Of a stretch of 64,000 bases of DNA, positions 57,282 to 64,000 are shown piece after piece. A program made the translations under genes and the position numbers. Origin of the DNA: Pseudidiomarina homiensis (GTDB taxonomy: Bacteria; Pseudomonadota; Gammaproteobacteria; Enterobacterales; Alteromonadaceae); assembly GCF_003987225.1 (NCBI RefSeq), contig NZ_PIPX01000001.1, forward strand, positions 1,612,001 to 1,676,000. The letters run 5' to 3'. Numbering within the stretch: the stretch's first letter is position 1; every line of letters starts with the position of its first letter. The notes under the pieces are model-generated. The model was given only the letters and a program-made list of their open reading frames with translations. It was not told the DNA's origin and ran no database searches.

Positions 57282-59108
57282 ATGACGTTAGATCAGTGGC
57301 TTATTATCGGCATTCTGCTGGCAACCGTGGTGATGTTTTTGCTCGGTCGTTGGCGGCACGACATGGTTGCTTTGGCGGCGCTTTTAGCTTGTGTTATTGC
57401 TGGGCTCGTCGATGGTACGGCAGCGTTCAACGGCTTTGGTCATCCAGCCGTCATCACGGTGGCCTGTGTGCTCATATTGAGTCAAGGCCTACAAAATTCA
57501 GGCGCGGTTGATGCACTAACACGCGTCGCTTTGCCAGCTAATGCGGGCGCGACCGCGAGCATTAGCGCCCTGATCGGTTTAGGTGCCCTGCTCTCGGGCT
57601 TTATGAATAACGTCGGCGCTATGGCGTTGTTAATGCCTGTTGCCGTGCATGTTTCGCAACGGCTCGAACTGACTGCGGGGCAAGTGCTGATGCCGCTCGC
57701 CTTCGGCACCATTCTAGGAGGCATGACCACGCTGGTAGGAACTCCACCTAACATCATTGTGTCCGGCTTTCGCGAAGAAGCAGGCTTAGGTAGTTTCGGT
57801 ATGTTTGATTTCACTCCGATTGGCCTTGCCGTGGCGGCTGCAGGCGTGATTTTTATCGCCGTTATTGGCTGGCGATTCGTGCCTGCACGCAAACAATCGG
57901 GACTCGAAGGCTTTGAGTCAGGTGCTTACATCACCGAAGTTCGGGTCGAAGACGACAGCAAAGCTGACGGCCTCGCGTTACATGAAATCGAGGCTGAACT
58001 GAAAGATATCGATGCACAAATAATCGGCATTGTGCAACACGAAGTCGAGATCATTGCTGCAAATCCTGGGCGTCGCGTTCATGCTGGCGACATATTGATG
58101 CTCGAAGCGGAAGCCGACGCGCTCAAGGATGTCTTATCCATTCTGGGTCTTAAGCTTGAAGAGTCGGTCGAAGATGACGAAGAAGAGACTGACGCCAACG
58201 AGCACACCAAATCCGAAAAAGAAGACGGCGACAGCGAAGAAAGCAAAAAAAGCGAGATCGCTCTATTTGAGTTAGTCGTTCAACCTAGCTCCCGACTCGT
58301 CGGACACTCCGCCAAAGACATCCTTTTGCGCACGCGATATGGCATTAATTTGCTCGCATTTTCGCGCGAGGGTAAGCGTTCGATGAAGCGGCTCCGCGCA
58401 ATCAATTTTCAATCGGGTGATTTGCTGTTGATGCAAGGTCCACCTGAAGCTATTGCGGAGTTTGCCGCCGACAACGGCTGCGTGCCATTAGCGCAACGCG
58501 AGCTCCGCATTCCAAGCAACGCCAAGATTTGGCAAGCCAGTTCAATCATGCTCTGCGCCATCGCCATCGCCGCACTCGGGTGGCTGCCAGCCGCTGTGTC
58601 ATTCTCTCTAGGTGTACTTGCCTCGATGGCATTGGGCACGGTATCGCTACGCAAAGTCTACGAAGCAGTCGACTGGCCGGTCATTGTTCTTTTGGGAGCC
58701 TTAATTCCAGTTGCCGGGGCAATGGAATCAACGGGAACCGCGGCGCTCATCGCCACTTTCTTGGTCGACAGCGTTGCGCAAGGCAACGCCATCATTGGCT
58801 TGCTGGCTATTTTGTTGGTGACGATGTTCCTGTCCGACTTAATGAATAATGCCGCCACCGCAGCGGTCATGTGCCCCATCGCCATCAGCATTTCATCCGT
58901 ACTCGACGTCAACCCCGATTCATTTCTGATGGCCGTTGCCATTGGCGCTTCTTGTGCGTTTTTAACACCGATTGGGCATCAGAATAATACGCTCATCTTG
59001 GGCCCCGGCGGCTTCCGATTCGGCGACTACTGGAAGCTGGGTCTACCTGTTCAAGTGCTCGTCGTCGCCGTTTCTATGCCGCTGCTTCTGGTCGTGTGGC
59101 CGCTTTAG
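57282..59108 (+). CDS. SLC13/CitT-type anion transporter with two TrkA-C domains
   Basis: The 608-residue inner-membrane protein of the divalent anion:sodium symporter group has motifs GFMNNVGAMALLMPVAVH near 106 and LVGTPPNIIVSGFR near 150, plus the mirrored LMNNAATAAVMCPIAI near 525. Two TrkA-C-type regulatory domains sit between the halves (about 215-290 and 325-400), joined by an acidic linker (VEDDEEETDANEHTKSEKED). Sulfate, thiosulfate or dicarboxylates are possible substrates. It is the first chromosomal gene after the islands. Confidence 0.87.
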   Translation: MTLDQWLIIGILLATVVMFLLGRWRHDMVALAALLACVIAGLVDGTAAFNGFGHPAVITVACVLILSQGLQNSGAVDALTRVALPANAGATASISALIGLGALLSGFMNNVGAMALLMPVAVHVSQRLELTAGQVLMPLAFGTILGGMTTLVGTPPNIIVSGFREEAGLGSFGMFDFTPIGLAVAAAGVIFIAVIGWRFVPARKQSGLEGFESGAYITEVRVEDDSKADGLALHEIEAELKDIDAQIIGIVQHEVEIIAANPGRRVHAGDILMLEAEADALKDVLSILGLKLEESVEDDEEETDANEHTKSEKEDGDSEESKKSEIALFELVVQPSSRLVGHSAKDILLRTRYGINLLAFSREGKRSMKRLRAINFQSGDLLLMQGPPEAIAEFAADNGCVPLAQRELRIPSNAKIWQASSIMLCAIAIAALGWLPAAVSFSLGVLASMALGTVSLRKVYEAVDWPVIVLLGALIPVAGAMESTGTAALIATFLVDSVAQGNAIIGLLAILLVTMFLSDLMNNAATAAVMCPIAISISSVLDVNPDSFLMAVAIGASCAFLTPIGHQNNTLILGPGGFRFGDYWKLGLPVQVLVVAVSMPLLLVVWPL

Positions 59109-59116
59109 CGAAGCAT

Positions 59117-59944
59117 CTAGAAAATGTAAATAAAGCCGACGCCTAACTCCGCTTCATAGTTGTTACGTACGATTGGGCTTTCTTCAACGTCGCTACTGTA
59201 GCGCTCATAGAGTCCTTCGACGTAAATCAACCAGTTCTCATTGAGATACTGACGATAGTTGTAGTGCAGGCCAAATGAGCGCAGGCCACTATCCAGATAG
59301 GTTTCATCGAGTCCCGATGCAGCTGCCTGTGATGCGGTGATGCCAAAATCTCGGTTGGCGCGTTCACTGTCATGATAGACCGCAACAAGTGCCAGCTCAG
59401 AACCGGTGCCATCGTTTTGTTCGCCAAAGCGGCGGCCGACGCCGAAAATACCTATATTGCCGTTATCACCGGTGATGACACGGCCATCTAACCAGTAGCG
59501 CCAATCGGCATCGAAGGCGCGGCGTGCCTGCAACACGATCTCTGTGCCTTCTTCGGTATCGCCAAGGCCATCCAAGTAACCGTCATCGGAGTCACCTTCT
59601 TCGCGACCCTCTTCAAAGGCAACCGTAGCCTCAAATAGCCAATTTTCAGCACGCAGACCGCGCCAGCCCAACGCTTCACCGGCAAAGTAGAAAATATTGT
59701 CACCGCTGCGCCACTGCACGGCACCGGCAGGGTCAACTTCAAAACCGAACTCATCTGAACCTTCGTAGGCAGACTCGTATTCAATGCCGCCACCTAGTCC
59801 GAAGGCCCAGCCGTTCTCGCCCTTCGTGAAGTCGTCCAACGACGGTAACGGCACCAACGCGGTTTCTTTTTCCTGCGCTAATGCTGACTGATTGGCGATG
59901 CCACCGATGCATAATGCCAAGAATAAACCTGTAAATTTTTTCAT
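59117..59944 (-). CDS. MipA/OmpV-family outer-membrane protein
   Basis: The 275-residue protein has a signal peptide (FLALCIGGIANQSALA). A beta-barrel follows with GWAFGLGGGIEYESAYEGSD near 46, repeated short strands, NYRQYLNENWLIYVEGLYER and the terminal aromatic signature GVGFIYIF. MipA/OmpV proteins scaffold peptidoglycan enzymes or act as porins. It is convergent with the anion transporter, 8 bases away. Confidence 0.85.
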   Translation of the reverse strand: MKKFTGLFLALCIGGIANQSALAQEKETALVPLPSLDDFTKGENGWAFGLGGGIEYESAYEGSDEFGFEVDPAGAVQWRSGDNIFYFAGEALGWRGLRAENWLFEATVAFEEGREEGDSDDGYLDGLGDTEEGTEIVLQARRAFDADWRYWLDGRVITGDNGNIGIFGVGRRFGEQNDGTGSELALVAVYHDSERANRDFGITASQAAASGLDETYLDSGLRSFGLHYNYRQYLNENWLIYVEGLYERYSSDVEESPIVRNNYEAELGVGFIYIF

Positions 59945-60137
59945 GTCGACGCCACTCCAGAATGTGTTGGGCTATGCTGACTACTTATTCAGCTTAGCAG
60001 AACGTACAATTTTTGAGATTAGATCACACATTGTGGCCTGCCATAACTTGTGAATTGAACCTGACACACTCAACTCGTGTCTGAGGTAGTGGTATAAGTG
60101 GCGTAGAAAGCGTGCGAATTATTAACAAGGCGGAAGT

Positions 60138-60875
60138 GTGCTTAAACCCAAAATAGTGAGCCCTAAGCAGTTCATACACGAACAACCTATTGTCCATGGT
60201 GAAGCGTTTGGTGTGTTGTGCTGGAATACTCAGAAGCTTACCGAGACACCAGAGTTTCAGCATACTCTGGAACGCGTTTTAACTGACTTTCCTTGTTTAT
60301 TTTTATTACTTCAAGAAGCGAAGCTGAGTGCAAAAGACAATTGGCTATTGCCCCATTGGTCTTATGCTGTTGCGCCGAATATACAAACACGTCGCTCTAT
60401 TTATGGCGTGCTCACGGCGAGCCAGTTTGCCTTTAGGGAGGCGCAAGCACGACTCAGCCGAAAGCGCGAAGGTCTGTTCGCTACCCACAAAAGTTATATG
60501 CTTTCTTATCATGCTTTAGCAGAGGGTGGTTCACTTTTAGTCGTCAATGTCCACGCGATCAACTTTGTTCGTACCAACCAATTTTCCCAAGAAATAGAGC
60601 TCATTAAAGAAGATTTATTAGAACACAAGGGGCCACTTATTGTGGCTGGTGATTTTAACGTGTGGAGCCGTCAACGCCGCTTGAGTTTGCTGCAATTTTG
60701 TCAAAGTGTCGGCCTCAAGCAAGCGATTATGGCCGACCCCCACCTCATCAAAACCTATCGGCAACACCCGCTCGATTTCATTTTCTATCGCGATCTTACC
60801 CTGCAAGAAACGTCAGCGATCGATACCAGTAAGGTGTCCGACCATAACCCCCTTTATGCACGGTTTACGTTGTAG
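60138..60875 (+). CDS. Endonuclease/exonuclease/phosphatase-fold protein
   Basis: The 245-residue protein has the EEP fold: VLCWNTQKL near residue 28 (metal-binding Asn), LLQEAKLS near 57 (Glu), VNVHAINF near 139, AGDFNVWSRQRRL near 172 (Asp and Asn) and the catalytic SDHNPLYARF at the end. No signal peptide, so a cytoplasmic nuclease or phosphodiesterase is expected. It starts with GTG at 60138, preceded by AAGG. It is convergent with the 2OG-oxygenase gene. Confidence 0.85.
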   Translation: MLKPKIVSPKQFIHEQPIVHGEAFGVLCWNTQKLTETPEFQHTLERVLTDFPCLFLLLQEAKLSAKDNWLLPHWSYAVAPNIQTRRSIYGVLTASQFAFREAQARLSRKREGLFATHKSYMLSYHALAEGGSLLVVNVHAINFVRTNQFSQEIELIKEDLLEHKGPLIVAGDFNVWSRQRRLSLLQFCQSVGLKQAIMADPHLIKTYRQHPLDFIFYRDLTLQETSAIDTSKVSDHNPLYARFTL

Positions 60876-60882
60876 CGCCCCT

Positions 60883-61932
60883 TTAAATGCGACATTCGTC
60901 GCAAATATCAGCTGTTGGCATGTACGCAAAGTTTTTCGCGAGCAAATCCCGTAGAGGGTCGTCGCAATAATGTTTGCGAGTAACGTGCATGTGCGAACGT
61001 AAGCGCCCTTTCAACACGTTGTTGCCGACATCTGTGAGTAACGGATTATTCGGATCTATCGAAGGTCCTGTTGCTCGCGCCTTTAGTTCAGGCGGTAATG
61101 ACAGCACCGGTACGGTCGCTGACAATTGCGCCGCCATAAAGAACGCAATCGAATAACGCTCAACGCCTTGCGTTGGACTCTCAACTTTGTGATTTGTTGC
61201 TTTCAAGAAGCCATTCGATGCGAGCTCCAACAGTTCGCCGATATTCACCACCAACGCCCCGGGGATGGGTTCGACATCGACCCAATCGTTACCTCTCTCC
61301 ACCTTGAGCCCACTTTGTGAATCTTGCATCACCAGAGTTAGATAACCCGGATCTTTGTGGGCACCAACGCCCTGCTGCGTCGACTGCTGCGCTGGGTAGC
61401 GGATGAGCTTGGCATGCGTGTACGGCTGCTCACCAATGGTGGCATCAAGTGCGTTGCGGTCGACACCCAGCGATTCAACAAGCTTCTGTAACACGTTAAC
61501 TGTAATGTCGCTCAGCTTACTTTGCAGCGTCAACAGCGCCGGTTTAAGTGCTGGCATGCCGTCAGGCCATAAGTTCGGGCCGATAAGCTTTTGCCATGGC
61601 GCGCGCAGCTGTTCTGGCGCAAGCGCGCGCTCCTCATTCATCCAGTCGAACTGTTCGCGCGCATCAAGCCGACCTGCGGTCATTTCATTGCCGACGGCGT
61701 TGTACCCACGAAAATGTGGCGAATGAATCATATCAACCTGCTGCTTCTCTGCGGCCGAGAGTTGAAAGAATTGTTGGCTCAACGCCAAGTAGTCTTGCTG
61801 CGCGTCGCTTCCTAAACCATGATCGACCAAGTAAAAAAAGCCGACTTCACTGGCGGCATGACGCAACTTAGCCAAGCCTTCGGCAGAATCAAGCTGTGCC
61901 ATAGAAATAATCGGTAGTGTCGCAGCGTCCAT
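60883..61932 (-). CDS. 2-oxoglutarate/Fe(II)-dependent oxygenase, isopenicillin N synthase family
   Basis: The protein is 349 residues. An N-terminal DIOX_N domain (PIISMAQLDSAEGLAKLRHA, GFFYLVDHGL) is followed by the jelly-roll core with HxD in GVGAHKDPGYLTL (near 213), distal His in ATNHKVESP and the 2OG-binding Arg-x-Ser in VERYSIAFF. Substrate unknown. The ATG at 61932 is preceded by GAGGAG; a longer frame reaching 61986 crosses that site. Confidence 0.88.
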   Translation of the reverse strand: MDAATLPIISMAQLDSAEGLAKLRHAASEVGFFYLVDHGLGSDAQQDYLALSQQFFQLSAAEKQQVDMIHSPHFRGYNAVGNEMTAGRLDAREQFDWMNEERALAPEQLRAPWQKLIGPNLWPDGMPALKPALLTLQSKLSDITVNVLQKLVESLGVDRNALDATIGEQPYTHAKLIRYPAQQSTQQGVGAHKDPGYLTLVMQDSQSGLKVERGNDWVDVEPIPGALVVNIGELLELASNGFLKATNHKVESPTQGVERYSIAFFMAAQLSATVPVLSLPPELKARATGPSIDPNNPLLTDVGNNVLKGRLRSHMHVTRKHYCDDPLRDLLAKNFAYMPTADICDECRI

Positions 61933-62248
61933 AATTAAGCGCTCCTCGTTAGCGTAACTGCGCTCACTATAGGCCGCCCCGTACAATTAATGAACGAACC
62001 AATCTTTCTAAGCTAGATTGATTTGCTATAGCAACCTAAGTCCACGCAACTCTGGTTGCCGTAAGCACGATTACAACGCAATGCTCCGAGCCGATGCCTA
62101 GCAAACGGGCTGATCAACACTATCTTCATGTTCGGCTCTCAAGTCATCTCATAGATGAGGGTTTGATGAGCGTATAGAAGCCTCATTGGAGTATCTACTC
62201 AAATATTCCAGCTTTAGTTGATCGCTATCAACAAAACTCAGCCGCAAT
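61933..62248. other. Intergenic region without recognised features
   Basis: The 316 bases between two minus-strand genes show no convincing gene, RNA or repeat. The part next to 61932 probably holds the oxygenase promoter. Confidence 0.5.
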
Positions 62249-62455
62249 TTAACTCTTGTCTTCTGACTGTTTCCAAGGGCCAAACGCGATGAAATAAATC
62301 AGCGCAATATTAACGAACGGAATCAGTATTAAGAGTCCCAGCGGTCCCGCGTAACCAATACGCTGACAAATGCGCCATAGGGGAATAACAATAATAGCCG
62401 AGACCAACAACAGCCAAAGAAAACCTAAACCGGCAAACATTTCGTGATTCATCAT
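62249..62455 (-). CDS. Small two-helix membrane protein
   Basis: The 68-residue protein has two predicted membrane helices (LWLLLVSAIIVIPLWRIC and LGLLILIPFVNIALIYFIAF) and a short polar tail. Similar small proteins with WRICxxxGYxGxLGLL are common in gammaproteobacteria without known function. A GAGGTG site supports the start at 62455 over longer frames. It is divergent from the chromosomal copC. Confidence 0.7.
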   Translation of the reverse strand: MMNHEMFAGLGFLWLLLVSAIIVIPLWRICQRIGYAGPLGLLILIPFVNIALIYFIAFGPWKQSEDKS

Positions 62456-62579
62456 TGAACACCTCTTAGGTATCATACCTATAAATGACGTTAGTCTGTA
62501 AATGTTAAGTTTGCAAAAGTCTGTGCGATAGAAGTCAATCTAAATAGCGAATAGCCAGCCTCACCAATTAGGAGTGATG

Positions 62580-62933
62580 ATGAAAAACGTATTGAAGATC
62601 TTAGTTTGCGTAAGCCTACTTTTCAGTGCCCATGCCAGCGCCCACGTTAGTCTTATATCAAGCGAGCCAGCCGCTGAAGAAGTTATCACGGAGACGCCGA
62701 AAGTCATTTCGCTGCGTTTTGCCGGTGAAGTTCGACTTGCGAAAGTAAAGTTACATGCTGAAGATGGCACAATGTTTCCGCTCGACCACGCAATGAGCAT
62801 GACTCCTCAAACAGCATTTTCGGTCCCTGTCAAAGCTAATTTGCCTACCGGTAGCTATACGATCTATTGGACAGCCATGGGTAGCGACGGCCACAAATTA
62901 ACAGGTGACTTTAGCTTTTCGGTGAACAAATGA
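62580..62933 (+). CDS. copC: CopC periplasmic copper-binding protein (chromosomal copy)
   Basis: The 117-residue protein has a signal peptide (LVCVSLLFSAHASA), mature N-terminus HVSL with the Cu ligand His, AGEVRLAKVKLHAEDG and MGSDGHKLTGDFSF. It is clearly paralogous to the island protein at 51305-51655. Three in-frame starts (GTG 62574, ATG 62577, ATG 62580) follow TTAGGAG; the last has the best spacing. It overlaps copD by 4 bases. Confidence 0.9.
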   Translation: MKNVLKILVCVSLLFSAHASAHVSLISSEPAAEEVITETPKVISLRFAGEVRLAKVKLHAEDGTMFPLDHAMSMTPQTAFSVPVKANLPTGSYTIYWTAMGSDGHKLTGDFSFSVNK

Positions 62934-63778
62934 CAGTTTGGACTGGAGTCGGTGTTGTTATCCTAACTGTTATCTTTGTCCTGAATGCAACTCTAATCGC
63001 TTCACCCTATATTAACTATTTGGCCGATCTTGCTCGCCCCAAAGTCGATAAGAAGGGATTGGTATTGGGAGTAGCACTCTTGCTAATGAGTGTGCTTTAT
63101 TTCTTTATCAATGTCGGTAATTTTGCTGGTGAAGGCCTTTCCGGATTGTTCGACACCAACTATATACGCTTCATGTGGGCTGGCCCAGTCGGCCTCTTTA
63201 CCCAGCTCCAAATGGCGGGGGTCTTGGCTTGGCTCATTTATTGTGCAATCCAATCCTCACACCTAAAAACCATAACGTTTTTGGTGACACTAGGCGCCTT
63301 GAGTATTAGTTTCTTGAGCATGGGACACGCTAGTACCGCCGCATGGTGGGGTAAGTTAGCGCTACTCGCGCACCTTTTGGTCGCTTGGTTTTGGTTTGGT
63401 AGCCTCTATCCCTTGCGCAAATTGGCGACATCCTTACCCATCGCTGAAGCGCAAAGCGTTATGATGAAGTTTGGCGCACATATGAGCGGGTCAGTTCCTG
63501 TCCTTCTATTGGCGGGCGCGCTCCTGTATCGAAGTGCCAGTGGTCATTGGCTACCTAGCCCCCCTGTTAGCTCTTACGATATCGTGTTCTTAACGAAACT
63601 AAGTTTAGTGATATTGATTTTGCTTCTTGCAGCACTGCATAAACTGGTGTTCGTACCACAGCTAAAAACGCCTGCTAAAGCTAAGCGACTGCAAACTTCA
63701 GTGACTTGGGAAATCGTACTCGCCATTGCAATTTTAGCTATCGCTGCTGCACTCAGCAGCGCATTTTCTCCCAACTAA
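62930..63778 (+). CDS. copD: CopD inner-membrane copper protein (chromosomal copy)
   Basis: The 282-residue protein is the same length as its island paralogue and has matching segments (FDTNYIRFMWAGPVGLFTQL; MGHASTAAWWGKLALLAH; the LSSAFSPN end against LSSAFSPG). Eight membrane helices are predicted. It forms an operon with copC and the NTF2-like gene that starts 16 bases later. Confidence 0.88.
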   Translation: MTVWTGVGVVILTVIFVLNATLIASPYINYLADLARPKVDKKGLVLGVALLLMSVLYFFINVGNFAGEGLSGLFDTNYIRFMWAGPVGLFTQLQMAGVLAWLIYCAIQSSHLKTITFLVTLGALSISFLSMGHASTAAWWGKLALLAHLLVAWFWFGSLYPLRKLATSLPIAEAQSVMMKFGAHMSGSVPVLLLAGALLYRSASGHWLPSPPVSSYDIVFLTKLSLVILILLLAALHKLVFVPQLKTPAKAKRLQTSVTWEIVLAIAILAIAAALSSAFSPN

Positions 63779-63794
63779 ATTAGGAACAACCCAT

Positions 63795-64000
63795 ATGAAC
63801 ACTCGACGAGGTCTCATCGGCGCATTGATGCTCTTCATCGCGATACCGATGAGTGCGACTGCACAACAAGATCCCAGCGAAGCAGTCGATCAGTTTCGCG
63901 CGGCATTGGCCGCCGGAAAAGTTGACGTCATCAGCGACATTCTCGCCAAAGACGTACTGATTTTTGAAGGCAGTGGCGTCGAACGCTCGCTAGCGGAATA
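63795..64000 (+). CDS. NTF2-like (DUF4440-type) exported protein, partial
   Basis: The first 68 codons are present: a signal peptide (GLIGALMLFIAIPMSATA), then AVDQFRAALAAGKVDVISDI and VLIFEGSGVERSLAE before the window ends. It is the intact relative of the island pseudogene at 50008-50442. NTF2-like folds are small ligand-binding or enzymatic cones; what this one does beside CopC and CopD is unknown. Confidence 0.85.
   Translation, partial: MNTRRGLIGALMLFIAIPMSATAQQDPSEAVDQFRAALAAGKVDVISDILAKDVLIFEGSGVERSLAE

Overview
The window reads as a marine gammaproteobacterial chromosome, most likely Alteromonadales and probably an Idiomarina/Pseudidiomarina-type organism. That placement is inferred from gene content and protein style, not from a search. 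Two tandem genomic islands loaded with metal-resistance genes interrupt the chromosome. The chromosomal parts are 1-16547 and 57251-64000.

Left chromosome (1-16547). A partial FAD-linked D-lactate dehydrogenase-type gene is followed by an amino-sugar and peptidoglycan-recycling locus. It holds a MurR/RpiR regulator, a NamZ-type exo-N-acetylmuramidase (DUF1343), MurQ etherase, a sodium/solute symporter, a serine-hydrolase lipoprotein, a BadF/BadG-type sugar kinase, NagB-II deaminase, NagA deacetylase and a NagP-like MFS permease. Together these can release MurNAc and GlcNAc, import them without a PTS, phosphorylate them and bring them to fructose-6-phosphate. A diguanylate cyclase, an exported 11-residue-repeat helical protein, a BNR-repeat lipoprotein, an S12 serine hydrolase and tRNA-Arg(CCG) follow.

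Islands (16549-57250). The last 50 bases of the tRNA plus one base form a 51-bp sequence present three times in direct orientation, at 16498, 32276 and 57200. This is the pattern of two elements stacked at one tRNA attachment site. The right ends of both islands also share about 275 bp of homology containing a near-perfect palindrome. I recognise no recombinase in either island.

Island A (16549-32326) carries an orphan PD-(D/E)XK nuclease-like gene, a czcCBA zinc/cadmium/cobalt efflux operon with a CDF exporter and a YnfA-type protein, a merR-TPA mercury operon with a canonical 19-bp-spacer promoter, a GmrSD-like DUF262/HNH nuclease, and an intact AbiEi/AbiEii toxin-antitoxin pair.

Island B (32327-57250) is a copper/silver island. 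It has a CopA P-type ATPase with satellite genes, cusCBA with CusF fused to CusB, and a long copper operon (Cys-rich peptide, DUF411, TatA, multicopper oxidase CopA, CopB, CopC, CopD, broken NTF2-like gene, APC permease). Between them sits an ISPpu12-like ISL3 transposon (44261-47632) carrying cadR-cdf-lspA-tnpA, which has cut a flavin reductase gene. Near the right end are an Rhs fragment and a decayed AbiE pair.

Right chromosome (57251-64000). An SLC13/TrkA-C anion transporter, a MipA-like porin, an endonuclease/phosphatase-fold protein, a 2OG-Fe(II) oxygenase and a small membrane protein are followed by a second copC-copD-NTF2 cassette. This cassette has the same architecture as the island copy, and its third gene is cut by the window end.

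The less described parts are the tandem islands without an evident integrase, a recurring family of small exported Cys/His-rich proteins ending in LFRPPI that precede metal operons, and a complete PTS-independent MurNAc/GlcNAc recycling locus.
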